DNA of 64,000 nt from Azadirachta indica (lineage: Eukaryota > Streptophyta > Magnoliopsida > Sapindales > Meliaceae). The notes beneath the pieces are model-generated. The model was given only the letters and a program-made list of their open reading frames with translations, did not search any database and was not told the DNA's origin. A program made the translations under genes and the position numbers. Of the stretch, positions 12,931 to 24,879 are shown one piece after another. Every line of letters starts with the position of its first letter. Position 1 is the first letter of the stretch. The DNA lies in contig CM040443.1 in the NCBI GenBank assembly GCA_022749755.1, forward strand, positions 1,031,191 to 1,095,190, read 5' to 3'.

Positions 12931-13642
12931 TTTAGGTTGATTCATTGTGGTTTCAGATCCAATTTGTGTGTATATATTAAAACAAGGTTAAGTATAGCAA
13001 TGGCCTTGTTAGAGTAAAAATATCCTTATTACCCTTTGACAAAATAGAAAAGTGAGTTTTCATTAAATTAGACGGAAAATACTAATGAATTACATCATAC
13101 TTTCTATCTATGTGTGGTTTTGGCAAGTATCAGGGGAGGTATGTGAAAATTTTCCTTAAAATGAAACAAAAAATCCATCCATAACAAGATAGCTACCATG
13201 CTTTGGTTTTCTTTTCTTATACCGAAAAGGGTAATTGAATTTTGTTGGATGGGTATTCGTGTGGAGGTTTCTTGTATTGAATTTGGGTATTTGTGTTTGT
13301 TGTGCATGACCATACATTTGAGGTAAATGTGCTTGTTCTTATTTGAGGTTTTTGTGTTTGTTAGTGATTACTGAGGCTTTCGAGGCATTTAAGGTATTGA
13401 GTTTGAGTTTTCCGTTCAATATTGATTTTTTTGTAGCGGCTTGTTACATTCTGCTGGGTGCTAGTACTAAAAAGTGTATCACAAGAATACTCATATAAAT
13501 ATAAGCCAATGGGGTTTGAGTTTGAATTTGAACATTGCTTTTTCTTTTAAGGATTGATGCATTTCATAGGCTGCATGCTTTTGTAAATATTGTATATTGT
13601 AGTAATGATTGAATATAAGGGATTAAAATATGAACTGAATTG
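12931..13642. other. Spacer between duplication copies, no gene
   Basis: AT-rich, no supported coding region. GGTTTTTGTGTTTG / GGTATTTGTGTTTG-like words recur between 13120 and 13400 without a regular period. Confidence 0.5.
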
Positions 13643-15500
13643 GCAAAGTTTATAGATATTTTAATGTAAACCTATGCACCGAACAAGAATGTCAAAATCT
13701 GTTAAAAACCTATTGATGATCTTAAACTGAGTTAACAACAATCACAAGTTATTTCTATATGAAGAAACATCTCGTTTGTAACGACACATTAAGGCTTCAA
13801 ATAGTCTTAACAGTGTATTAAGCGAATTTCCTTCTCTTCATAGATATAAAAATTTATTTAGGACAAGTTATCCAAAAAAGTTAATTTATTGAAGATACAA
13901 ATTTGAAATGGTGATTAATATAGTTGTTTTTTTTTTATTAGTATGGATGGGATAACAATGGCTAACTAAAATTAAATTTTTTGGTTCATTAACCTAATTA
14001 TAATCCTAACAATTTTAAAAGGATTAATAATATGTGAGTCCTTAAAATTTGGTTCATTAACCTAATTATAGTCCTAACAATCTCAAAAATAACCATAAAA
14101 ATCTCAATTTATTACCAAATGGCAATTATATCCTTATTTAATAGTAGTTAGCGTATTGACAAATACCTTTATTGCATGGAGAAATGATAGATATTCTCTA
14201 AAATTTTAGAAATAATAGATATTCCCCTAGGATATGAAAAAATGAAAAATACTCTTTTGAAGTTATTGTGCAACTGTGTAAAATGACTATCCTGCCTTTA
14301 CATATTTTCAAGGAATTTAAATTGAATATCTTAACTCTATATAATGACCAATATAATCTTCTAATTTATTTTTTGATTATTGTGTATTAGATATTTTGGA
14401 TAATTAGTCTCTACGTTATTATTATTTTAAATAATTTTATTCTCAATATTTGGATTATATGTAATATAATTTTTTACTAGTATGTATTTATAATATATTC
14501 TCAAAAATTTTATAATTAAGATAATTTAAAAATTTATAAAAGTCATAACCCAATGTTTCAATATTTTGATAATATGAATTATATTATTCATAATTTTGAA
14601 AATATTTTTGACGAATTAATATTTAATATTGAATTTTTAGGATTTATAAATTAAAAAATATTTTAAATAATATAATTTATGTAATCTAAAAAATTGGGAT
14701 ACATAATTGTTTCTACGATTTATAATTTACAAAAAAGTTATACTATTTATATAAATAAATTTTATTAATTTATAGTTAAGGTAAATTCTATAAGTTAAAC
14801 TAAATATCCTAAAAAAATCGTAAGAATATATTGGTCATTATGTATTACTAATAGAGTTAAAATATTCAATTTATGTGCTCTCAAAATATATAAAGCAAGA
14901 TATTCACTTTACATAATTGCACAATAACTTTAGGGGAATATTTGCTGTTTTTTGATTCTAGAGAGATATATATTATTTCTAAACTTCAGGGAATATTTGT
15001 CATTTTAAGGCATATTTTTCAATATCCTAACTACTATTAAATAAGGGTATAATTTTTATTTTTTAGTAAATTAGGACTTATTATAATTATTTTTAAAACT
15101 ATTAGGAGTAATTAAGTTAATGGACTTAATTTTTGGGACTTAGATGTTATTAATTCTAACTAAAGTATAAAGGCATAAATGATCTGTGCTATGAAAAACC
15201 AAAGTTATTATTAAAATTATAAGAAGTCTTTATTGCACGTACGTTATTACAATATCTGCTAACTTTATAATTACAATATTTACTAAACTTGAGAGAGAGA
15301 GAGAGCCAATATTTGTCCATTTCACCAAACTATATTTCTACTAAACTTGGAAGGCATACATAATGTCCCTCAGTTTTTTATCTCCACAGTTGTTAGCTGC
15401 ATTTGAAATATGCGAGTAAAACGAAAACTCATTTCAGGAAGCAGAAACCGTAGGTTTATTCGCCTGTTTACTAGGGCCCAGTTATTTTTAAATGCTTTAT
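13643..15500 (+). repeat. Local duplication, copy B (interrupted)
   Basis: Direct-repeat partner of 10661-12930. Its parts 13643-13970 and 15156-15500 are contiguous in copy A apart from that copy's own insertion. Here the interruption is the MULE at 13971-15155. Substitutions and small indels separate the copies throughout, so the duplication is not recent. Confidence 0.75.
13971..15155. mobile_element. Non-autonomous MULE with long terminal inverted repeats
   Basis: About 1.18 kb with arms of roughly 350 bp (about 14023-14390 and 14800-15154) that are inverted copies: GAGTCCTTAAAATTTGG on the left against the complement of the TTTTTGGGACTTAGA end on the right, through AGTTATTGTGCAACTGTG and beyond. 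Both sides carry the 9-bp direct repeat CTAACTAAA (13962-13970 and 15156-15164). Copy A of the surrounding duplication has a single ATAACTAAA at 11078-11086, the empty site. The left end holds an extra partial copy of its own terminal sequence (13971-14022). No transposase frame. A 9-bp duplication and long inverted arms are the marks of Mutator-like elements. Confidence 0.8.
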
Positions 15501-15743
15501 TTATTTCTTTTTTTTTTTTTATTAATTATTAGACGGCCAAACCGCGTTTGCTGGCCTAAACTTTGTAGAAACAATAAATAAAGTTGCAATTTGTTTAATG
15601 TTATTGTATAAGTCCTTATTGTCAAACGCTGGTTAAAACCCCTTCGTAAAGTTAATGATTTAACAAACAATAAGTTCCTTGATTTTTCTACTTGTAACAA
15701 ATAATCCCTGAATGACAATATATATATATATATATATATATAC

Positions 15744-15885
15744 ACTTGATTGAAAAATACATCATTTATTTTCTTAGCCTAGATAATTGTCTAAGGAACG
15801 TATAGTGTGCGTGTGTGTATAAACTATATGCTCCTAAGACAATTATCTAGGTTAGGAAAATAAATGATGTATTTTTCAACCAAGT
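15744..15885. repeat. Near-perfect 142-bp hairpin
   Basis: Arms 15744-15805 and 15824-15885 (62 bp each) are inverted copies with few mismatches, separated by an 18-base GT-rich loop. The left arm is preceded by a (TA)n run at about 15719-15742. It could be a small MITE or a transcribed foldback such as a small-RNA precursor. The sequence alone does not decide. Confidence 0.85.
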
Positions 15886-18284
15886 ATGAGAAATAAGTAA
15901 GATTTTATTTCAAAATCAATTAGTCATAATATAAATCTTTCATATTTTATTTGATAATTTGAGAGATCTTTTTTTTTTTTCATTTTTTAAAAATGTAGTG
16001 ACTGATTTGTTCTAAACTTTAAAATTTAAATAAAATTAAATTATTAATTTCAATAATAAGATTTGGAAAAAATTTAATGGCAGGGATCCCATGGAAATAT
16101 TTTACAAAGAGGGTGATCACTTACATTATTGTAGTAATATATGGAACACATAATTAATTAAAAGAATATAAAAGACTTACAAGATGTTACTTTTACAATT
16201 GAAACTAACAAACATAAGTACAAGTTACCATTTTCATATCCCAACATCACACCCCAAACTTTGCAACTCAATTTGTTCAACATTTGGAAAGCATTGTTTT
16301 AAGAAAACAGCTTTAATTGTAGCTATTACAATATCATTCTTCAGCAATATTATATCCCAACATTCTACTACAAATCATATCCAACATTTCCAACTTTTGG
16401 CAGCAATATTAAATCCCAATATTTGATCAAGACAAAACATGAATCAACAATAAGATGAAATAGAAATTACTTCAAGTTCAGAAAATACAAACCATCAGTA
16501 CTCTAACCTACTTGCACTTCACCAAGTGAAAGGAGCCACCTACAACCTCAATGATATCTAAAGTTTCATTTATTAGAAATTGATCAAATAATATTTATAA
16601 TAAAGAAAGTTTAACAGAAAACAATGCAATCATTGTAACGTTCTCAAAACACTTGGATTATATTAATTTGCATGTTCTACAAACTGTTGTTGGTTCTTAA
16701 TGTATTTGAACACATTTTTTGTAAAAATAAGGTAGTTAAAAGGGATATATGCAAAGGAATATACAATTTTCACATTATTCGTAAAGAAAGAATTGAGAAA
16801 AGACAATGAATCAATTTATATATAATTTGGAGTATTTTAATACAAAGGCTAGATCGTCGACGAATCCAAATCTATCAACTCTTGTCTCCTTTTTTGAAAA
16901 ACTATTCATCCAAAAAGAGAAAGAAAAACTTAATTCTCAAACTGTATGGAGTGGTATCTGTAAATTAAATTAATAAAAAGTGAAGCAAATCAAAGCAAAG
17001 CAAAGATGACACAACTAACACTAAAAGAGAAAAAGGGGAAACAAACCAATATACTGTAGTTCTTCACCAAATTAGTGACCTTTTGCAAGAGTATCTAGTC
17101 AATCTCTGCAATCAATAGTAATTAATTGAATTGTGATTTAATAAAGAAAATAACATTTGATTGAATAAATACCGTAGGATTCCAATAGAATCAAAACACT
17201 GTAAAATAAAATCTAGTAATTCAAGATTAGAAACAATTGATTGTGATTAAGCTGAGAAACTTACTAACAAAGATATAGGATCACAATAAAAAAGACCCAA
17301 AATGCAATCATTGATTAATTTGGGCTTGTTATTCGGTCAATCTTTGATTGTGTATAACAGAACTTTCTAATTGATATGTGTATATGAGGGCTCTCAAAAT
17401 GCAATTGAAATTTTGATTTAAATTTGAGGAAAAAATAAAAATAAGTATGTCTTTTGTTTTGAACGAAAAAAATATGTATGTTTTTTGTTTTGAATGAAAA
17501 AAATACATATGTTTAGATTTGGATTTTTTTTTTAAAATTTTGTATGGGTTGTGTTGACGGTTAGTTTGAGTAGTTTGTGATAATTTTTTGAAAATAAAAT
17601 CCTAACCTTTAATTGTAAGTGATGACACATAGTAACTAATCTTTAAAATACGTAGATAACTCAGATTAGAAGAGAATCTCGATTCAATATACATAGATTT
17701 CATTTTTACTTTGGTGGACTTCGGATAATACAAATAATGGGCCATAATAATATAACAAATCAACAAAATAAAAATTGGTAGGCCATCTTCCTTTAACTTT
17801 CTGCCTATTTTCGTTTTTCCTTTGTTCACCTCCTACAATTCATATTTTTTCTTTGTTTTTTCTTAATTTCATGACCAAATAAGAAATAAATAATTTGAAA
17901 TAAAAAGTGAATAAATCCAAAATTGCCATTTCAGCAATGAATAAATCTAATGAATGAATCCACAAATAAATCCAAAATTGTAATTTAAAATTGAATAAAT
18001 TCCAGCAATCTTAGAAGCAACCTTCTAATTATTTAGCTTAATTTCAAAATAAAAATTAAGTTCATCATACAGGTTTCCAGCAAAATGAAAAACTATATCT
18101 ACTTGTTTCAACCCTTCTCATCACCAGCTAGACCCAAAAATCATGAAAAAAATAAAAAAATTCAAAAACTAAATGACTACATTATTTTCCTCTATAGCCA
18201 TAAACCTTCAAAATATTAGCCCTCAGTCATGGGTCGTCCCAAAAACCAAATTATTTTATTATATTTCTCTGCTGCATCGCCACT
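15886..18284. other. Intergenic DNA, no gene seen
   Basis: AT-rich. The open stretch at 16184-16426 is rich in His, Ile and Ser with no domain, and CAATATTATATCCCAACA-like words recur in it, so I do not call it a gene. A two-unit 31-bp tandem repeat (GTATGTCTTTTGTTTTGAA) lies at 17445-17508. The open stretch on the minus strand at 17602-17829 is unsupported. Confidence 0.5.
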
Positions 18285-18465
18285 AGGCACTACCACCTTA
18301 TCACCCTCCACTACTTTTTGTCAATCCCAGACCCTCCACTTCCGCCTTATCCACACCCTCCTCCAAAATCCCATCCTCCTTCACCACCATGTAGTTTGCA
18401 TTCTTAACCCTCAACCATGCGACCCATGGAGTCCGCCGTCCTAGCGTAATTCCTTCGTTCAAATC
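18285..18465 (-). pseudogene. Anonymous coding-like fragment, copy 1
   Basis: On the minus strand this reads as a fragment containing NANYMVVKEDGILEEGVDKA, followed by a Gly/Ser-rich part, then a stop at 18301-18303. The block is markedly GC-richer than its surroundings and is repeated at 18610-18805 with the same order and a recognisably similar translation. I do not recognise the protein. It may be a gene fragment captured by a transposon or a decayed exon. Confidence 0.35.
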
Positions 18466-18609
18466 TAGTGGTTTTTGACGCAAACAGAAGAGAAAAAAAT
18501 AGAAAAATTAAATAAATAAAAACAAACAAATGTTTAATTACACGTGTCCATTAATATATGTTAATATATATAATTTTTTTATTTTTATTTTAACTACATT
18601 AAAAGGGAA

Positions 18610-18805
18610 TCTCTTACCACCCTATCACCCTCTGCTACTTCATCGTTGTCCCCTACCATTACTGCCTTATCCACTCCCTCCTCCATGACCCTAACCTCCA
18701 CAACTATATAGTTTGCATCCTTATTAGTCCCTTAGCCATGGGTTATCCACGCAATATCCCGACGCATCAAGTTCATTTTCTTGATGTAATTCCTTCATTT
18801 ACTAT
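18610..18805 (-). pseudogene. Anonymous coding-like fragment, copy 2
   Basis: Direct repeat of 18285-18465, about 325 bp further on. On the minus strand it reads KDANYIVVEVRVMEEGVDKA in the same frame relation, followed by an acidic stretch. The flank toward 18800 has in-frame stops. Conservation at the residue level between two diverged copies suggests that the ancestor was coding. No family assignment. Confidence 0.35.
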
Positions 18806-19406
18806 TTGATTTCTTAAAGAAATTTTAAAACTAAAGAACAAAGTAAAATTTTCTTAGAATGGTAAATTTGTTTCGGTCTATGAGTGCAAGAATTCTATCA
18901 TTAATACGAATTTTTTTTTTTTTTCAAAATTATATTTGAGTCAACAAATAATTAACTAAAAATCGGTATGAACTAGTGCTAAATAGTTTAAATTCGGAAG
19001 TGAAAGTTTGTTTTTTTTCTATTTTTTAAATAAAAATGTTGCAAGTAATTAAATACAATTTATGTAACAAAAAAAAATTTATATTTTTATATTAATACAT
19101 AAATGTATCAGATCAAATTTGTAGATATGAATATGTTGTGCAGTATATATACATCTTCTGCCATAAAAAAAGGGTAGAAGACATGCCATTCATTCACGGC
19201 CATATTCTCAAGGTTTAGAGAAAAGAAGGTACCTTTTCTATTGTATTCCAGGATAGAAAGAAAGCCGAATAAGAAAGTAAAGACTGAAGAAAGAAACCAA
19301 ATAATGGGGAAGACAATAGAAGATATCCTTGTGCCCATATTCCCTAGTTGTTTGTGTGATTTTAAAAAATTTGAATTGCAGGTGGTGATATCTACATCGC
19401 AAGACA
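18806..19406. other. Upstream region of the BAHD pseudogene
   Basis: AT-rich with long T runs, no supported coding region. Bases 19241-19406 stay open in one frame but resemble no protein and end where the BAHD start codon begins. A promoter cannot be resolved. Confidence 0.45.
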
Positions 19407-20807
19407 ATGACAACAAATGTAAAAGAGTCAACAATTATACGGCCGGCCAAGGAAACGCCAAAACATTGCCTACGAATTTCTGACTTGGACCTTATGGCGA
19501 GGGCAGTGCATGGCACCAGTGTACTCTTCTATCGGCGGCCGAATGATTCTTCCAATTTCTTTGACGTTTGTTTGCTAAAGGAGTCTTTGAGCAAAGTTCT
19601 TGTGCCATTTTACCCCGTGGCTGGAAGATTCGGAAGGGATGAAAATGGTAGAATTCAGATACAGTGTTGATACTACTAAAGATATATCTTCTTATCCAAT
19701 CTTGCTAACACAGGTATCGCTTGATATTTTTCATTCATATTGTTTTCTCAAATATTTTCTTTTCTTTTTTTTTTAATGCAACTAATTTATGCTTTTTATA
19801 GAGCAAAAAGCCCACATAAGTGGTTCTAGCTCTTTGTTTCTTTCTTTATTTAATTTCATAGAAACTTTGTTTTGGTGATTTCCTACATAAAAAAATTATT
19901 CGGTAACTCATTTCGAGTGTGGAGGAGTTGGCGTTGGATTTGGGTTACATCATACATTGGCAGTGGACTTTCAGCCTTCAATTTCATGAAATCATGGGCT
20001 GAGGTGGTACAAGGCCTTCCAGTTAGCATTTCACCATGCTTTGATTCGACACTCGTAAGTGTTGGTGTCCCCTCTTCTCCTAAATTCGATCATATCGAAT
20101 ACCAACCAGTTCCTTCAATGAAAACACCTTCTCGAAATCCTGGACCCATTTCACTTGTAATCTTAAAACTATCACTTGATCAAATCAACAACCTTAAGGA
20201 AATAGCAAAGAATGATCATGGATCTACCAACAACTATACTAGGTTTGAGATCATAGCAGCTCATATATGGCGTTGTATGTTCAGAGCACGTGGATTACCT
20301 GATGATCAAGCTAGTAAATTACACATTCCCACGGATGGACGGTCTAGATTGAATCCTCCACCTATTGGCAATGTCCTCTTCACCACCGCATTAATGGCAT
20401 TATCAGGGAACATCATTTCTGAACCGTTCGTTTCTACAGTTGAGAGAATTCATAAAGCATTAAAACGGATGGATGATGAGTACTTGAAGTCAGCTCTTGC
20501 TTATCTAAAACAATTTCCTGATCCAATGGTTTTCAAACGAGGTGGCAACACTTATAAGTGTCGCAATCTCAATATATCCAATATGTCACGCATGCCTCTT
20601 TATGATACGGATTTTGGATGGGGCCGGCCGATGTATGTGAGAACACTTCTCGTATCGGATGGGACAGTACAAATTTTTTCGACTCCTAGCAATGATGGGA
20701 GCTTGTTTGTGATTGTAAACTTAGAAAACCATCAGATTCAACTCTTTAAGAAGTTCTTTTACGATATTTTTGATCAACCCAAGAATGGAAGATCAAGAGA
20801 TGACTAA
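19407..20807 (+). pseudogene. BAHD hydroxycinnamoyltransferase-type pseudogene
   Basis: Shikimate/quinate hydroxycinnamoyltransferase-like BAHD enzymes move an acyl group from CoA to an alcohol or amine in phenylpropanoid metabolism in the cytosol. Exon 1 (19407-19713) starts with NVKESTIIRPAKETP and contains LVPFYPVAGRFGRDENGRI. Exon 2 (19903-20807) contains the family DFGWG motif at 20610-20624 and ends normally. Four defects are visible. At about 19665 the frame jumps from GRIQIQ to the DTTKDISSYPILLTQ segment, skipping roughly 35 residues and changing frame, which also creates TGA at 19668. The intron acceptor reads TTATTCG|GTA, with the A of AG gone. In exon 2 the catalytic segment reads HHTLA and then loses one base at 19963-19964, removing the Asp of HxxxD and shifting frame. 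From 19965 to the end the frame is fully open (about 280 codons). The remnant cannot make a working enzyme. Confidence 0.9.
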
Positions 20808-22327
20808 TTTTTAATTTGAAGCAACGAATTTTTGAGTAAATGTATTTTTATTTTATTTTATGTATCTTAGGTTATAAATTCTTACTTGGACATAAATAAT
20901 TAAATGTCTTAATAAATTAAATATTGTATTTTTTTAATAATACACTTAATTTATTACTTTATTTTTTAATACTTAAATTTAGAATGTTATGGAATACATT
21001 TTATTTTTTTGCCATCTCTCTCCTTTTATGTACTTTGGAGCAATACTTTGACATAATTTTTTATTTCTTATATTAATTTTATATTATTTAAATTTTTAAT
21101 TTATAATACTCACAATATAAAGTAAAGTCACAACATTGATTACGATGGTGACAATCAATTATAGACATCCATATGTATGTTTGTGTATAAAATATGTACG
21201 TATAAATGTGTATGAATATATATATATATATATAAATATCTTGTTGATACTGATAAAGTTGAGTTTCTGAATATTGCACAACAAATCTTGTATCTCTAAT
21301 CACTTTTGTGAAGTTTCCACCACCTGCAAAATAACGAAGCTCAGAAAATAGCTAGTTTCCCAACTGTATTCTTCGATGCTTAAGTTAGTGATGTATTTTG
21401 GCTATCAGTAATCAATTTGGCAGGGTTTTGCCTCAGTGAAAATGTGTATACCTTACTCTTTGAACCTTTGGGATTTTATAGCCTTTACTAACTGGCTTTA
21501 ACCCATTTTTAGCCATAACCACCCATGACAGAAGGTGGGATGGTGGGTGGTTACAAGACAAAGTTGTAGTGATTTTCATAATTTTCGATCAGGTTTTATT
21601 TTCCTCCCCCAACCTGGTGTGTTTTTTATGCCCGACCTGAGACCACAGGAAGACATGATCATATCACTTTGTTGGGGTTAATCCGCCTTGGGCATATTTC
21701 TTGTGTGATCTTGAATGGACCTTGTCATGACTCCGCGATCACAGCCTCAAGCATCTTGTATAATCGGCACCCAGGTAATTGTTTCTTAGATATTTTTCCA
21801 AATATCAAGCCCTCGAGTTTTTAGTAAAATTTATGTTATTGGAAACGAAACTATCACTTTTGTCTTAGGGTGTGAATTACCTGATCTGGATAATGTCCCT
21901 TCACATTTTGAAAGCTGGCAAACCTTCAATATCATGGTGATCGAGGCTGCAACTGTCTCCTCACAAAATGTATGACAACTGCACATAGTTCACTCCATCA
22001 TGAATAAACCCCAACAAAATATACCAATTTAAAAAAAATATATGGAAAAGTGAAAAAATTAAAAAAGATTAGAGGGGAAATTGATATGGAAACTTACTTG
22101 GTATGCTAGAAGGTAAAGGATTATACAATACATAGGGACTAGCCAGGAAAAATAGAGACGATATTTGCCAATATTTAATTTAGTACAAATGTGCATAATA
22201 TTAATAATTGTAACTGTTATTAAACTAAGGCCAATTTCACAAGATACCGCAATCTTAGTTAGATACTTAGTTTTATTTTGTTTTTCTTTATACAATATTT
22301 GTTATCATATGTTTGTGTCTTGGGTAT
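20808..22327. other. Intergenic DNA, no gene seen
   Basis: AT-rich to 21300, then a GC-richer part (21480-21990) with words such as CCCGACCTGAGACCACAGG and CCTTGGGCATATTTCTTGTG that look like decayed LTR sequence. No domain, primer-binding site or paired copy was found in the window. Confidence 0.4.
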
Positions 22328-22480
22328 CACTACTACAAAAGCGAGTTTTCTTGATAGAGAGGTTCGTGACAGAAACGACTTCTATCACAGCATCATGTTA
22401 TTATTCTATAAAGAAGTTGCCCACAGAAACTGGGTTCCAATTGGGAGACCATCTTGATAGAAAAATGTCAAAGCTTCATG
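22328..22480 (+). mobile_element. Possible CACTA-type transposon terminus
   Basis: Starts CACTACTACAAAA and is followed by short inverted and direct words (GACAGAAACGACTTCTATCAC) like the subterminal repeats of plant CACTA elements. I found no matching opposite end and no transposase, so this is only a suggestion. Confidence 0.25.
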
Positions 22481-22845
22481 ACATTTAGATCGTGATAAAA
22501 TAGACCAATAAATGAACTAGGGAAACGATATCGTTTAGAGAATTTAAAACGTTTGAAATTAATTGGCAAGGGAAAAATACAAAATGTCATTATCCCAAAC
22601 ATTATGGGGTATGTTTCTTTTCGAAATGTCATTTAATTTTGTGATTTTGGGGAATTGGCATGATGTTCTAATAATAATATGGTTTGTGTAACTTTGATAA
22701 CAAATGTTTCCTTGTAAGTCTCTAACTTAGGCATGTGATGATAGTTCATATGGAAGTAATGTTTTTCTAATCTTTGGATATTGCCCGCTACTTTAGATTT
22801 TGATGTAATTCACCACATAATTTGATAGGAACTAGCAAAATGTTA

Positions 22846-22856
22846 GTTGGGGGATG
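22846..22856 (+). promoter_or_regulatory. Polypurine tract of a Ty3/gypsy element
   Basis: AGTTGGGGGATG sits immediately 5' of a TGATAAGTG LTR start, the arrangement expected for the plus-strand primer of a gypsy element. It implies that the LTR that follows is a 3' LTR. Confidence 0.5.
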
Positions 22857-24766
22857 TGATAAGTGTCTAAAAGTCTTCATTTATATATATTTTACAAAAC
22901 ATTATTACATCATTATTGAATTTAATAACTCTGTTTATGCACAAATTGTGAAATTTTATTATCATAACTTTAATTTGCATGTTTTCGTGGTCTAGAACTC
23001 AAATACATGCAAATATGTCTAATTGTACAAGATGGCATGAGTATAATAATTCTGGTATTTAAGTTGGCATATTTTTTAATATAGGTGTTAGAGGAGTGCA
23101 AGTTACAATTAAAGATGTAAAGTATCCAATTGCATAAAACTCACTTGAGCATGTTAGTATCATGGCCATAGCTTTGCGCAGACATCTTCAAATGAAATGA
23201 TTCCTATTGCAAGTGAAAGCTGATCAATTTGTACATAATTGATGTTTAGACAACTTTTGCAATTCAAAATGTATAGGCATCAAAAGTGTGAAGGAATATA
23301 ATGAAGCATTGTTAGTTCATGTGCACCCTAGACCTATGAACACCTTTCTGTCTTTTGGCCATAACTTTATGAGTGCTCCACTAATTGAGTTGATTCTTGA
23401 AGTAGTAGAACCATGAGAAAGGCAGGTATAATTGTATATATGCTATATATGCATATTTTAAATTCGTGCATCTAGGCTGTCTAAAGTAGTCATCATTCAG
23501 ACAGTAGCTGTAAACATTGCAATTTGACCATGCTTTATGGTTTTGATTATATCTCACATTCTAGACATCTAAATGAAACAATTCTTAAAGCATGAGAAAA
23601 CTTATTCAATTATGCACATTGTGTATGAAGGTACGTTCTTTAATTTGGTGTGAAAGATAGGCAAAAGTGAGCTACAATCTGGCAGACAAAGACATGATGA
23701 AACTACAACGTCTACACATGTAAAGCATCATTTGTCATTGCTATATAAATGGTGGTTTTGAAGGTGAGGGCATGCTATTCTTGATTTTCGTTCTCTTAGG
23801 AGATTTCTTTATTCTTGTTTTGTTTCTTTCTTTTATGTAAGTTAAGTATTGTTACTAAAAAATTCGTAGCTAGTGTGTGTTTTTTTTATTAGTCTTCATC
23901 AAGCAATTTTCATCAAAGGATTGAAGAAGACGATCAATCATTTCAAACCTTAAGGGAAATCTTTGATAAAAATATGTGTTATTATTTGTATGTTCTTCCA
24001 TGTATATTGCACTTGTATACTTAATTGCATTGATTTGAACTTGATAATGGAAGGCTGAACACATAGTGAGAGTTTGGCTTAGCTACTATGATTATGTTAG
24101 ATATTTTGTGAATTATGTTTAATAAATGTTTAAGATTATTAGTTGTCCATTGTTCTTTATACCTTAGATTATGAATTATGGACTGATTATCTATTGTTTA
24201 TAATTAAAGTTAACAAATAAGAATTAAGGTGTTAAAAACATCATCTTACCTTAATTAAGCTCACTTGAACAACTATTTAAATTACATCCATTGATTTAGT
24301 TTAATTTAAATGGTCATTTGATTTCGTTGTAATTAATTCAATATTTAAGTAGAGGTCTTACATCAAGGATATAGTTAGTTGATTGTAAGTGAGAATTGCT
24401 ATGATCATTAAATTTCTCTAACCATAGTAGAAAGACCAATAATCTAAACTTTTGAATAATTGTCTAATTCACTTAATATTTCAATGCATAAGTAGATAGC
24501 TAGCCAACTGCCATTTGATTTCATTGGATTTCATCTATATTCATTATTCTTATCTTCTTTAAATTTAGCAAGTTAATTCATTTCATTTAAAATCACATCA
24601 AACTACCAATTGAGTAAATATTTAGGATTTTATTGTTTGTTGAATTAGTAATATAGAGAAAACAACTAAGAATTAAACCAATGCAAGTCCTTGAGAGATC
24701 AACCTCAAGGTGAACTTGTCATTAGCTACTAATGATTCATGCACTTGCGAGCATTTAAAATTTGCA
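22857..24766 (+). mobile_element. Probable 3' LTR of a Tat-like Ty3/gypsy element
   Basis: Begins TGATAAGTGTCTAAAAGT and ends GCGAGCATTTAAAATTTGCA, wording typical of long LTRs in this plant gypsy group. A TATA box (CTATATAAAT) lies at 23741-23750, about where transcription would start. A purine tract lies directly upstream. The internal region that should lie before the tract is not recognisable. No second copy of this LTR was seen in the window. Confidence 0.5.
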
Positions 24767-24879
24767 TATCAAATTGCTTGTGTTTTTCTTGTATTAAATG
24801 TCTATAATTTGTTGCTTGATGAATTATTTGATTAATCATGAATAATTGAGTGTTAAAGATAGTTAAAATTTTTAATGTC

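Noticed and set aside
16184..16426. 80-codon open frame
   Set aside because: Contains repeated CAATATTA/CCCAACA words and no recognisable domain.
22328..22480. Complete CACTA transposon
   Set aside because: Only one possible terminus is visible. No matching inverted end, 3-bp target duplication or transposase was found, so it is kept only as a weak feature.
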